Source of the DNA: Chrysophaeum taylorii
Taxonomy: Eukaryota; Sar; Pelagophyceae; Pelagomonadales; Pelagomonadaceae
Assembly: GCA_029834535.1 (NCBI GenBank)
Contig: JAQMWT010000388.1
Coordinates: forward strand, 186,001 to 250,000
DNA: 64,000 nt
Direction: 5' to 3'
Below, piece after piece: positions 1-10,292 of the stretch. The position numbers and the translations under genes are program-made. Numbering within the stretch: the first letter of the stretch is position 1; the number at the start of each line of letters is the position of its first letter. Under the pieces are notes generated by a model that saw nothing but the letters and a program-made list of their open reading frames with translations, did not search any database and was not told the DNA's origin.

Positions 1-231
1 CGTAAACCCGCACCCACTCACCCCACTCTCCTTTGAGCTCGTCGCTCTCACCCCCGCCAATCTAAGCTGCTTTGATCCGCACACGCCGCTAAGCTTTGAA
101 TTTATTCTAAAAGCCCCAGTAAGTTTGCACTTGGTCTCAGTAAGTTCACCTGGTCACTAAGTTCACCTAATCCCAATCTCCAACCCCAGTAAGTTCACCT
201 GGTTCCAGTAAGTTCACCTGGTCCCAGCAAG

Positions 232-835
232 TTAACCTATAGTGCGCATGTAGACGCCGGGAGGGGGCTTATCGGTATTGCGCAGCACGTGTGGAGTAGG
301 GTGGAGTCGTCGGTCGACCAAGAAGAGAATATCCTCGGGGTTGCCGATCGACAGAGAGCCACGTAGAGCTGGACGTGGCAGAAGACGGGCTTGTGGGCAA
401 GAGGACGCCGACCTCGCGGGGCGTCTGGCCCTGGCTCTTGTTGATCGTTTGGCGTAGGCGGGCCTGAAGGGATACAGGTTGGAGGAGCCTCGGTGACAAC
501 GACGCGATCGATCATGTATCTGGTACCGTTGCAGTGGCCGTGCGACGGGTCGAGGTTGCGAAGACTTTAAGCTCGCGATCAAAGTCAGCATGCCGTTGGT
601 TGTCAGGGAGTTGAAAACTCTACTGTAAAGAGCGAGGCGTCGTCTTCCGACCCAGCCTAGTCAGCCGAAAAGAACTCCGACGCCTCGTCTCCGGGAAAAA
701 AAGGCCGCAGTCATGCGCGCGTTGTCAGCATCGACAACATCGTTTCAACGGGGCGTGAGAATGGCGCGCTGGCTAAAAGAGCCGCCGCGGGTCGTGGAAA
801 TAGTCTGCGAGGTCGCCGTAGACGGCTTGGAGGAT
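232..835 (-). pseudogene. Helitron PIF1-like helicase C-terminal remnant
   Basis: On the minus strand, broken reading frames match the end of the PIF1/RecD-type helicase of Helitron Rep-Hel proteins. The piece includes AILTPR followed by a NDVVDADNAR-type segment, a partial LRNLD..HG.CNGTRYM block, and TINKSQGQTPREVGVLLP, the conserved helicase motif near the C-terminus, followed by a QLYVAL.R block. Several frameshifts and stops separate these blocks, so no intact protein is possible. The nuclease part and the N-terminal helicase motifs are absent within the unit. The KSQGQT motif is known of PIF1-like helicases; calling the element a Helitron is inference from the whole motif set. Confidence 0.7.
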
Positions 836-915
836 CACTGTCTGGCTCTCGCGCCTACCTGATCCTTCCTCTCGCGCCTACCTGATCCTTACCCTAAATC
901 GAGGGACAGACAGAC

Positions 916-1125
916 AAACTTCGTCGCACATACGTCCGGCGGCAGCATGCGTACGACCTACGGGCGGGGCCCGCCCTCTCTTCGCCTGCCCCACGCCTCG
1001 GCGATGACCCCGACTAGGTCCCGCGTACTTATCTCCGCCCGTCAGGCACATCCCTCATACCCCACAAACCCACCCACATCCTTCATGCTCCCCACACACA
1101 CCCCCCCCTCTTAGCAGTCGACATT
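916..1125. repeat. Dispersed repeat inserted in the left Helitron unit
   Basis: About 200 bp interrupts the TCTG/TTTG microsatellite of the left unit and is missing from the three units at 11271-14400. A core near 941-1020 (contains CGTCCGGCGGCAGCATG and CTCTCTTCGCCTGCCCC) recurs in the same orientation near 21403-21515 with scattered substitutions. It encodes nothing I recognise. It is probably a second mobile or dispersed repeat. Confidence 0.5.
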
Positions 1126-1365
1126 TAAAGACAGACAGACAAACAAACAAACAAACAGACAAACATCTGTCGATTAGTAGTTAGGACTGCTTCTATATAA
1201 CAAGGGTAATAAAGTCAACTGGAAAACCTTAATATTATTAGAGAGGGGTGTGGTCCCCGTCCGTACGTACAAAGACGACGACACGACCCCAAACCCCGCC
1301 ACTCTATTATTTGTCGTCGGCGAAGTGAAGTAAAAATAAAGTAAAGTTGGTGTGAAGGGACGAGG

Positions 1366-2880
1366 ATGCGACGATGGGTGGTGGCATTGATAATAAGACG
1401 GTGTCAGGCCCTCTCGCGGGGGCCCGAGTTCGTGCGGCAGCAAGGCGTTCCGACGGTGTTCGAGGAGTGGTCCCTTGTGAAGGGAGGGGATGCCTTGGGC
1501 GAGGCGGCGCGACGGTGCGTTGGCGTCGACGGCGTCGAGGACGGGATGCTCGTCCTTAACGCGTTGTCGTACGCGGAGTGCGAGGCGGTGATTGCGAGCG
1601 CCGAGAGCAAGGTCGCGTCGTTTGACGCCGGCAAGAACCGTCACGGAGCGCTCCAGGTGTGGGTGGGCGAGTCGTGGGCGTCGGAGATGGCTCGTCGCCT
1701 CGAGCCGTTCGTCGCCGACGACGACGGCAGCTTCGAGATCAACCGACGGCTGCGAATCTACAGGTACGCGCCCGACGGTTCGGAAGAGTTTGCTCGCCAC
1801 GTCGACGCCGCCTTCGACAAGTCGGTCCTGTCGCAAAGGGGCGAGATCGTTTCCGACGACGCCAAGCGGAGCCGCCTCAGCGTCTTGCTGTATCTGAACG
1901 CCGACTTCGAGGGTGGCGAGACCGCGTTCTACGCGCCCGAGGTCGAGGGGGGCGACCTCCTGACGGCCGTCAAGCCCGTCCCCGGCGCGGCCCTGCTCTT
2001 TCCCCAAGCCTCGGACGAAGAGATGGACTTCGCCAGAGCTCGCTGGTCCCAGCACGCGGGAGTTCCGGTGACGGCCGGCCGGTGCAAGTACGTCGTCCGG
2101 ACCGACGCCGTCTTCGACGCGATGCCTTCCAACGACGTTGCCGTCGCGCGCGCCGTGCTTGGCGAGACCTGTTCGCCCGACTCGGGCCGCCACCTCTACT
2201 CGCCCTACATGGGCGTCGAGGCCGTCGCCCCGCTCCTCTACGCGCTCGTCCGCTTCCTCAAGCCCCGCCGCGTCGCCGAGGTCGGCGCGGGCTTCACGAC
2301 GCTCGGTATCCTCCGCGCGCTCCGCGACAACGACCGAGAGCTCGCCCGCCTCGCCCGACTCCCCCCCGACGCCCGCGCTCTTCTCGACTGGCCCTGGACG
2401 GTCGACCTCGAGACCGCGCGAGACCAACCGGCAACGCTCCACTGCATCGACGATTGTACGCACACCGCCGCCTCGGCGACTCGCGTCGAAGAGGCCGCGC
2501 GCGACCTCCGTCTCCAGGAGTATCTCGCGCCCCTCGACCGACGCGACGCCTTCGACGCCGTCTTTCGATCGGAGTCCGTCGACCTCTTCTGGCTCGACTT
2601 CGGCGCCTCCGACAGACTCCCGGACTATCTAACCACCGTTGTCATCCCCGCGCTGCGCCCCGGCGGCTTCGTCGCCATCCATTCCACGCTCACAAACCGC
2701 GCCACGCGCGCTTGGCTCGAGACCCTACGGGACGGCGACTGGCCGCCGGCGAGGAACCTCCACCACGTTTCTCTCCTCGAGCCCCACAAGCGATTCCAAA
2801 ACTCTATTACCATCCTCCAGAAGCGACGGGCGAACGACGGCGCTCGTTTTTCAGAGCCCCTTTACTCAATAAAGCCCTAG
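1366..2880 (+). CDS. Fusion of 2OG-Fe(II) prolyl-4-hydroxylase-like oxygenase and class I methyltransferase
   Basis: Single exon, 504 aa. Residues about 60-250 form a prolyl-4-hydroxylase-type double-stranded beta-helix. The iron ligands are visible as H145-x-D147 and distal H230, with K241 (or R245) placed to hold the 2-oxoglutarate C5 carboxylate. The block around YLNADFEGGETAFY is typical of the family. Residues about 290-490 are a class I SAM-dependent methyltransferase: motif I VGAGFTTL (306-313), an acidic DLFWLDFG segment (406-413) and a late LRPGGFVAIHS strand. The family hydroxylates protein prolyl residues or related substrates; the joined methyltransferase has no obvious substrate. 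The N-terminus shows only a weak hydrophobic stretch, so compartment is unclear. A TATA-like CTATATAAC lies near 1191 and AATAAA overlaps the stop. The start is the first in-frame ATG. Confidence 0.8.
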   Translation: MRRWVVALIIRRCQALSRGPEFVRQQGVPTVFEEWSLVKGGDALGEAARRCVGVDGVEDGMLVLNALSYAECEAVIASAESKVASFDAGKNRHGALQVWVGESWASEMARRLEPFVADDDGSFEINRRLRIYRYAPDGSEEFARHVDAAFDKSVLSQRGEIVSDDAKRSRLSVLLYLNADFEGGETAFYAPEVEGGDLLTAVKPVPGAALLFPQASDEEMDFARARWSQHAGVPVTAGRCKYVVRTDAVFDAMPSNDVAVARAVLGETCSPDSGRHLYSPYMGVEAVAPLLYALVRFLKPRRVAEVGAGFTTLGILRALRDNDRELARLARLPPDARALLDWPWTVDLETARDQPATLHCIDDCTHTAASATRVEEAARDLRLQEYLAPLDRRDAFDAVFRSESVDLFWLDFGASDRLPDYLTTVVIPALRPGGFVAIHSTLTNRATRAWLETLRDGDWPPARNLHHVSLLEPHKRFQNSITILQKRRANDGARFSEPLYSIKP

Positions 2881-4093
2881 CTGATCCCCGTCCCGGCCCA
2901 ATATTATCGACCGGTCTTTGAGACTAGTCCGTTCCAACCACATATAAGTAGTAGTAGTTATCGGTGCTTCGAGGCCTTCGACCACAGTTTGTCTGAGCGC
3001 CAAAACACGCGGCGTCCCATCATTCATTCTCTCTCGCGCGGAATTCGGAGCTATCACGAGTTCGCTCGCGATACAGCCGCCTCGGATTGGACCTGACCTC
3101 GCAGAGTGCAATGAGGCGTTCTCGGCCAAAGCCGGCCACAAATCCTGCTAAAACTTGACGGGAAGTTCCTGTGCGGCTCGTAATGCATGGGCGTACCCCC
3201 TTTGAGCCGCACGTCTCGTAGGGCGCGTCTCTCTCCGCTTCTTCTCTTGGCGCCCGCTTCTCTTGGCGCTGACAGACAGACAACCACCACCTCAGATTTA
3301 GAATTTGAGGAGTCCAACACGAACAACAATACCTTGGACGTTCAGCAGAAACCCCAATCCTCGCCAGTCTCGACACATCGCCTACCTTGAGCAATCGGCG
3401 CTCGGCTTTCCGACATCGATACACCCTGAATACACCCGGATAACCCATATTCGTATTCTAGGGTAGTGTGGATGGATTTCTTGCCACGCGGGCGGCGTGG
3501 GCGTGGTTCGGGCTGATGCAAGCGTCTTCGCTGGCTGGCTGGCTGGCGGGCTGGCTGGCTGAATCGAGGCAATCGCCGACCTCAGTTTTCACGATTGCAA
3601 CGTCATCCCCGCGGCGCTGTCTGGACGCCGGGCAGAAGACGCAGCGTTGTCAACCGCGTCCGGCGAATCGTCCTAATAAATAAATAAATTAATTAATTAA
3701 TAACGTAATTAAACGGCGCGATTTCGGCGTCGGAGGATCAGGTAATAAAATTCGAGAGCGAGTACTAGTGCTGAACCGAATCACGCACGACCCGCGTGTG
3801 TTTGTTCAAGCCCTCTTTCTTCAAAATCATCGCGCCGCCCCATTCCCAAGCACAAATACATTCTCATCCGCTGGTGCCTGCCTCCTCATCCTCGGCGGTG
3901 TCTATGGCCAGCGCCGTGTTTTATTCCATCGAGTGCGCAGCACGGAGGTCCGCACGTACAACGCACACCATTAAAAAGAAAAGTAAAGTGATGACCTTCA
4001 ATATTATCCTGTCAGCAAGGACGGCGGGGATGTCTGTCCACCGCAGCGCCCCCTCCCTCCCAGTTCCGGGGGAAGCGAGGCTCAATGGTTCGG
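2881..4093. other. Intergenic, no supported gene
   Basis: Short ORFs occur on both strands but none shows a recognisable domain or a strong compositional signal. Visible features are GACA/GCTG-type microsatellites (GCTGGCTGGCTGGCTGGCGG near 3529-3560) and an AT-rich AAATAAATAAATTAATTAAT block near 3676-3711. The region separates the 3' end of the oxygenase gene from the 3' end of the PAM68-like gene, so it is a convergent spacer. Confidence 0.5.
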
Positions 4094-4753
4094 TCAGTCG
4101 TCGATGGAGTCGCGGAGTTTGGCGTCGTTCGCGGAGCGCTTGAGACCGTCAAGTATTCGCTTGACATTAAGCTTGAACTCTTTGATACCGAGGGTCGAGC
4201 CCTCGACGTCCTCGTCCCAGCTGGCGCTGAGCGCGCCGAAGCCGATGCCGAGGAGACCGAGGATCCACGGCGCGGTGGTGGCCGCGGCGACGAGGGTGGG
4301 CTGAAAGACTTCGTCGCTTTTCGTCGCGGAGAAGTAAAAAAAGACGAAGAGACCGATGCCCCCGAAGGTTGGGATGCCGCCGAAGAGCGCCATGCGGAGA
4401 GCCATGCGATTGGCGACGGCCTCGGGGACGCGGCCGGCGTCGGCGTTCGATCGCACGTACTCGTCGCGTTCCTTGAGGTCGGCGATGTCGCGCTCGACCG
4501 AGTCTTTGCGCTCGCGCTCCTGCTCGAGTAGCTGCTGGAGAAGCGGCGACTTGGCCTCTGTCGTCGTCGTCGGGCGTGTCTTCTTCTTCTTCTTCTTCTT
4601 CTTTGTCGTCGTCGTCGTCGTCGGCTTGGAGGCACCACCATCAAAGCCCTTGGGTTCGGAGGGTCGGAGGACGACCGATCGAGGAAGCTGCGACTGCGCC
4701 GCAAGAAAGGCCGAGGCGCACGCGAGGCCGCTTAGAAGACAGATCTTCTTCAT
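4094..4753 (-). CDS. PAM68-like photosystem II assembly protein, plastid-targeted
   Basis: 219 aa. The N-terminus is a hydrophobic signal peptide ending in a CASAFLA segment, i.e. an ASAF-type motif with Phe after the cleavage site. That motif marks bipartite targeting to secondary red plastids of ochrophytes. Next come Thr/Lys-rich low complexity and a short charged coil (about 70-105). The PAM68 core follows: two membrane segments around MALFGGIPTFGGIGLFVFFY and TTAPWILGLLGIGFGALSASW, followed by an EGSTLGIKEFKLN-type segment. PAM68 proteins assist early photosystem II assembly in the thylakoid membrane; function here is by family. The start is the first true ATG; the codon just upstream is GTG. 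It is divergent from the WS/DGAT gene. Confidence 0.75.
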   Translation of the reverse strand: MKKICLLSGLACASAFLAAQSQLPRSVVLRPSEPKGFDGGASKPTTTTTTKKKKKKKKTRPTTTTEAKSPLLQQLLEQERERKDSVERDIADLKERDEYVRSNADAGRVPEAVANRMALRMALFGGIPTFGGIGLFVFFYFSATKSDEVFQPTLVAAATTAPWILGLLGIGFGALSASWDEDVEGSTLGIKEFKLNVKRILDGLKRSANDAKLRDSIDD

Positions 4754-5083
4754 CACGGAGGGTTTAGGAGTAAACTCAAAGGTTAGCGAACGTGCGCTGA
4801 TCGAATCAGTTTATTAGATTGGCGGGGGTGAGAGCGTCGAGCTGAAATGAGAGGGTGTAACAAGGCGTTAGCCCAACCGAGGGTTAGGGTTTGTAAAGGT
4901 CGACTGCTAAGAGAAGGGGAGCGCGAACGTGGGCACGTATTTTGTTCTCGGGGTTGTGTATGTGGAGAACGTGGGTGGTGTCTATTAATCCGGAGGTATC
5001 TCGGGGCCATCGCCGAGCCGCGATCCAGGCGAAGAGACGACAGTCTTGGATCTTTTCAGCCGAGGGTAAGCAAGGGTTGGTTG

Positions 5084-6542
5084 ATGTTGTGGTCATCGAG
5101 GGTGTCGTTTGTCGTCGGGCGCGCTGCTCGGTTCGCGGTTGTTGGCGTCGGGAGCACGGTGGTGACGCGGTCGTGCAGGTGCGAGGAAGAGCGAGAAGGC
5201 GCGTCGAGTAGCCTGCGGCGGCGGCTGACACCCATCGGTCGGTTCGCGCTGCTGTCGGAGACCGCAGAGAATCCGTCGATCGAGGCCGTGTTGATCGAGG
5301 TGGAGGGGTCGCCCCCCCTCGAGCGCGAGGAGCTCGCGGCGGCACTAGACGTGGGGCTCTGCGGGTCCTCGTTCCGTTTTCGGTCCAGGGTCGACAAGTC
5401 TTCGTTGTGCTTTGTCGAAGTTCCAGAATTCCATACTCGCGACGCGATAGTCGTCGACGACGGTCAAAACGAGAGATGGGTCGTCGAGGCGTTGCAGGCG
5501 CCGCTTCCCGAGGACAAGCCCCCCTGGGAGGTCCGCGTGCGGCACCTTTCGCCTTGGCGCACAGCACTCCTCCTCCGCGCGCACCACTGCCTCGCCGACG
5601 GCGTCTCGCTCGCCTCGCTCGTCGCAAAGACGACAGACCAGGCCGAGGCTCTCGAGAAGCTCGTCGACGCCGAGATTTCCAAGCACCGGCGGTTCCTCGG
5701 ACGCCTCGCGGCCGCGATCGGGTTCTTTCTCCAGCTCGCCGTCGTTTTCCTGGCCGCGTGCCGAACGTTATTTTTCGTGCCCAGGCCCTTCAAGCGGCGC
5801 GTGTCGCGTGCGAAAAGAAGAGGCCGATCGCTCGCGTGGGCGGCCTTCGCCGACGTTCCGGAGCTCCGCGCGGTCGCGAAACGACTCGGCGGACCGAGGG
5901 GAACCATCAACGACGTCTTTTCCGCCGTTTGCGCCGGCGCCCTCAAGGCCGAGTTTCCGGGAGACAAAGTCGTCGGCGCGGCCTTTCCCGTCCACCTCTA
6001 CGGCGGCGCCCTCCCCAAAGGCGTCGAGGTCGGCAACGCCCTCGCGGCTGCCCTCTGTCCGCTCCCGCTTCCCGACGACGACGATCTCGGGGCCCACGTC
6101 GCTGCCGTCGGCACGAACGTCGGGGGCACGCTTCGCGGCGGCGTCGCGCCCCTCCTCGCCTACGCCCTCGCCGTCGTCCTCGGGTCCTTCGCACCCCGGG
6201 ACGCGCTTCCGTGGCTTATGCGATCCTTCGCCGAATCCGCCTCGTGCGCCATCACCAACGTCAAGGGACCCCCCCTCAAGCTCTCGCTCTGCGGTCGCGA
6301 CGTCGTCACCGTCGTTGGGTATGTTTCTTTTCTTCGAGATCACCACCTCTCACCGCAGCTTCCTCCCGCCGCCCCCGGGCATCCCCGTCGGATGCGCGCT
6401 CGTCTCCGTCGACGGACGCTCCACAATCTCCGTCAACGCGGACGCCAGCGTCCTCGATGCCGACGCCTTCCTCGCGAACGCCCTCGACTACTACGCCAAA
6501 CTCAAGGCCGCCGCCGTCGACGACCTGGTGGAGGCGGCATGA
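5084..6542 (+). CDS. Wax ester synthase / diacylglycerol acyltransferase (WSD type)
   Basis: Two exons, 5084-6318 and 6359-6542, with a 40-nt GTATGT...CGCAG intron; 472 aa. The catalytic HHxxxDG motif is HHCLADG at residues 167-173, preceded by RLRHLSPWR-like acceptor-side sequence. TINDVFSAVCAGAL and the SCAITNVKGPP block match the C-terminal half of WS/DGAT enzymes. Splicing is required to reach the conserved GFLPPPPGIPVGCALVSVDG ending. A hydrophobic segment near 210-235 suggests membrane association. The enzymes esterify acyl-CoA with fatty alcohols or diacylglycerol to make storage neutral lipid. The frame is open upstream to 4847; 5084 is chosen because homology begins shortly after it, so the start is uncertain. 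Confidence 0.8.
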
Positions 6543-6700
6543 CCCCCCATGTTTTTTTCTTCTTGTATTCATTCATTTGCGCCCTGGCGCGCGGGCGGGT
6601 CAAAGTGTGCGCGGGTTTCGTTTTCACCAACTTAGGTGGTGGTGGCGGCTTTCATTCATTTCATGCTCCCTGAAGAAGCGCGACCGTCGGCGCCGCCCTA

Positions 6701-7590
6701 ATGGGTGACGAGCGGCCTGGGCGGCCTCGATTGCGGCGGTGCGAGGACGACGCGCCGCGATCAGTCGCGAGCCGCGCGTCCCGGCGCGACGCGGTGCCGG
6801 TGTACAGGATCGTCGGTCCCCTCGATCCTCGGCGTTCCGAGTGGCGACCCGCCGAGGACCATCGACGGTTGGAAGAGGTGCGTCGCAAGCGACAGTGGGT
6901 GGTGAGCGCGGCGATATCGCCGGAGTCGCGCTGGAAGGCCGACGACGGCGACGACGACGTTGTCCTCGTCAAGCCGCGCCGCGACGAGACGGAGATGTAC
7001 GACCCTGCCGTCGGGACGGCCGACCAGAAACCCGAAGAAGAAGAGGTGGTGGTGGTGGAGGAGGAGGACAACGGGAAGGACGATCGCCGTCGGCGAGACG
7101 ACAACGATGACGGACGCCGCGACGAAGAGTATAGGTACCACTACCGACGCGACGACGGAACGCTCTGGCGCCGGCAACGCGAGCCGGATCGCGACGACAA
7201 CGGCGAAAGGCGACGCTACTATCCGCGCCAGCGCCGCTGGAGTCGACGACGACGACGCAGCGACGACGATTCTTACGGGGACGACGACAGCCGGTCGCGG
7301 CGGCCGTCGTCTGCCTCGCCGCGCCGCCGCTCTTCTTCTTTGTCTCAAAAGCGCGACTGGTCCTCGTCGCGCGAGGTCTCGCCGCGCCGCCGCGACCGGT
7401 CCTCCTCGGTGCGCGCCCCGCTCCCGCGAGCGGACGAGCTCATCCCTCCCGACGATGCCCAAAAGCTAGCGGCTGCGGTCGCGAAGGCTCGCGCCAGGGC
7501 AGACCAGCTCGCGAAGCGCGAGGAACGACGAGAAGGAGAAGAACTCGCCGAGGAGAAGAAGAAGAAGCGAACCTCGTCGTTCGCGGACGA

Positions 7591-7622
<32 letters not shown>

Positions 7623-8300
7623 AGGTTGTGGAAGACGAGGGGATGAAACCCCCGACGGAGCCCGAGCACCGAGGGGCCGAAGACGACGACTACATGTCGG
7701 CGTCCTTCGTCACCGAGTCAGAAACCAAGCGCCAACGCCGCAAGAAGAAGTCCTTGGAAGCTGCGGCGCCCGCGCCCAAGAGCATCGACACCCTCGCCAC
7801 CGCGGCACCAACGCACTCCGCGGACCAGCCCCCGGCGCGCGCCACCTCTGCCCTTTCGCCCGCCTTTTCTCAGCACCAGTATTATCATCTCGCGCAGCAG
7901 CAGTACTACGCCGCACACGCCCTGCAGGCCCAGCACTACTACGCAGCCCACTTTGCTGCAGCTCAAGCCTACGATCCGCGCTACGCCGCGTGCGTCTCCT
8001 TGTGATGCTGTCTCTTTCTTGACGCGACCTCGCAGCCTCTATGCCGCGCAACCCGTCGCCTCCTCCGCCGCCGGACCCGCGGCCGCTACGACCTTCGAGC
8101 CGATACCACCGGGACTTGCCACCTACACCAACCTCCCTCACCAGCAGGACCAGCCTGCGCCCTCCCCCGTCGTGCCTGCTGACGCTCACGCGAAAGCCCT
8201 CTCGTCTGCCGTTCTCAGCAGTGATGCCGGGACGGCGGCGGAGGATGGGTCGTCCTCCAGTGTTGTTGCTACGGCGCCGCCGCCGCCGCCGCTTCAGTAG
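6701..8300 (+). CDS. Arg/Asp/Ser-rich low-complexity protein (RS-like), unknown function
   Basis: Two exons, 6701-7989 and 8036-8300 (46-nt GTGCGT...CGCAG intron, phase 2); 517 aa. Residues 60-250 are dominated by Asp/Glu/Arg runs and SPRRR-type RS repeats. A basic/acidic helix follows (PPDDAQKLAAAVAKARARAD), then a ten-proline run. The tail is rich in Tyr/Gln/Ala (HQYYHLAQQQYYAAH). No folded domain is recognised. This composition is typical of nuclear RNA-processing or speckle proteins, which is inference only. Splicing removes an early stop and extends the Ala/Gln/Pro-rich tail. It lies 158 bp after the WS/DGAT gene on the same strand. Confidence 0.6.
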
Positions 8301-8482
8301 CCCGCCCGCTTTTTTGGTGGATTCGTAGTGTGGAGTAGGCGTGAAGAAAGAAAACACGAGTCACGAACGAGTGGGAGGTCTGGCGTGCGCGTGCCGTTTC
8401 GGGCACTTCAACGGCCTCGGGCCCCAACGCGCGCTTGGTGGGCTTCGCTCGAAAACAAAAACCCAGTTCGACGACGACGAGC

Positions 8483-10292
8483 ATGCTGGTTCTCAACGCG
8501 AACACGCAGCGCGAGACGGGGCGGTCGGCCCAGCTGGGAAACATCAGCGCCGCCGAGGTGCGTCTTACCGCAGGAGGGTACGACAACGGTCGAGGCAGGC
8601 GGTCGCGGGGATCGTCCGGTCAACGCTCGGACCGCGCAGCATGCTGAAAATGCTTCTCGTGAGGAGTTGTCGTTAGGATGGTGGTGCATTGAGGGTCGCC
8701 GCCGCAGGATCCCATGGGCGGGATCGTCTTAACGAACGACAGCAACTCGATCCTCCGGGAGGTCGACGTCTCGCACCCGGTACGCGACGAATCGTAATCG
8801 CGTCGACGATCATCGTTTGCAGGCAGCCAAGCAAATGATCGAGCTGTCGCGGGCGCAGGACGAAGAGGTCGGCGACGGAACGACCTCGGTGATCATCCTG
8901 ACGGGCGAGATGCTCAAGTCCGCCATTCCGCTGCTCGAGCGGCACCTGCACCCGACGGTCATCGTGCGCGGCTACTCGATCGCGCTCGACGTCGCGTTGG
9001 AGGCATGCGCCAAAATCGCCAAGCCAATCTCCCTCGACGACAAGGCGGCTATGCTGCAGCTCGTGCAGTCGTGCATCGGAACCAAGTTCTCTTCGCGCTG
9101 GGGCGACCTCGTCATCTCGATGGCCCTCGAGGCGACGCTCCGCGTGACGCGCGATCTCGGCGAGCCGGCGCCGTCCGAGGCGGCGGCCGGCGACGACGCC
9201 GCGGCGCCGGTGGCTGCGTCATTGTTGTCGTCGTCGTCAAAGCAGAGCAAGGAAGTCGACATCAAGAGGTACGCCAAGGTCGAGAAGATTCCCGGCGGCG
9301 AGCCAAGCGAGAGCCGCGTGCTGAACGGCGTCATGTTCAACAAGGACGTGACGCATCCGCGCATGCGACGGCGGATCGTTCGGCCGCGCGTGCTGCTGCT
9401 CGACTGCCCGCTCGAGTACAAGAAGGGGGACTCGGCCACGAACGTCGCGATCGAAAAAGAGGAAGACTGGAACAAGCTGCTGCGGATCGAGGAAGAGTAC
9501 ATCGAGAACGTCTGCGCGCAGATCGTCGCGAGCAGGCCCGACGTCGTCATCACGGAAAAGGGCGTCTCTGACCTCGCGCAGCACTACCTCATGAAGGCCA
9601 ACATCACCGCTTTCCGCCGTCTGCGCAAGACGGACAACAACCGCGTCGCGCGGGCCGTGGGCGCGACCATCGTCAGCCGCACCGACGAGATTCAGGAGTC
9701 GGACATCGGCACGGGCTGCGGCCTCTTCGAGGTCCGCAAGCTCGGGGACGAGTATTTCGCATTCCTTGAGGAATGCGACGCCCCAAAGGCCTGCACCATC
9801 CTCCTTCGCGGCGCCTCGAAGGACGTCCTCAACGAGGTCGAACGCAACCTCCAGGACGCGATGCAGGTCGTGCGCAACGTCGTCCTCGAGCCCCGCCTCC
9901 TCCCCGGCGGCGGCGCGACCGAGATGGCCGTCGCGGCCGCCCTCGAGAACCACGTCGCCGGCAACACGGCCGCCCTCGGGGTCCACCAATGGCCCGTTCG
10001 CGCGGTCGCGTCGGCTATGGAAGTTATCCCGCGGATCCTCGCCCAAAACTGCGGCGCCAAGGTCGTGCGCGTCCTCACCCAGCTCCGCGCCAAGCATCTG
10101 GGCGACTCGAATGACCACACCTGGGGGATCGATGGCACCTCGGGCGCCTTGCTCGACATGGCAGACGTGACCCGCGGCATCTGGGAGCCCTTCGCGGTCA
10201 AAGTGCAGACCGTTAAGACGGCCATCGAGGCCTCCTCCCTCATCCTCAGGATTGACGACATCGTCTCTGGCATCAAAAAAAGCAAAAAATAA
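8483..10292 (+). CDS. CCT3: T-complex protein 1 subunit gamma (CCT3)
   Basis: Four exons: 8483-8557, 8599-8658, 8708-8779 and 8823-10292, with phase-0 introns of 41, 49 and 43 nt; 558 aa, close to the usual ~545. The exons join into the standard N-terminus: VLNANTQRETGR, the LGPRSMLKMLL block, DPMGGIVLTND and the ATPase motif GDGTTSV. The C-terminal half has GGGATEMAVAAAL and LRIDDIVSGIKK, both characteristic of the gamma subunit. It is one of eight subunits of the cytosolic CCT/TRiC chaperonin, which folds actin and tubulin. All three introns sit in the first ~340 nt of the gene. The exon model is read directly from splice sites and protein continuity. Confidence 0.93.

Larger units (their letters stand above)
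1..1186 (-). mobile_element. Inverted Helitron-derived repeat unit (left copy, cut by window edge)
   Basis: Read on the minus strand, this segment starts at 1186 with the same sequence (TCCTAACTACTAATCGACAG) that opens each tandem unit at 11271, 12318 and 13346. It continues through the TCTG/TTTG microsatellite, a decayed helicase region and the AGGTGAACTTACTGGGACC-type short repeats. It runs off the left edge of the window. It is therefore an inverted copy of the array at 11271-14400, about 10 kb away. Relative to those copies it carries roughly 200 extra bases near 916-1125, inside the microsatellite. Assignment to Helitrons rests on the protein remnant it encodes, annotated separately. Confidence 0.75.

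Noticed and set aside
886-905. Telomere-like TTTAGGG (also once in each Helitron unit)
   Set aside because: Single copy per unit inside CCCTCGATTTAGGGTAAGG; no tandem telomeric repeat, so no chromosome end is implied.
1174-2463. 429-aa ORF antisense to the oxygenase/methyltransferase gene
   Set aside because: Mirror of a GC-rich codon pattern; lacks any domain, while the plus strand has two.
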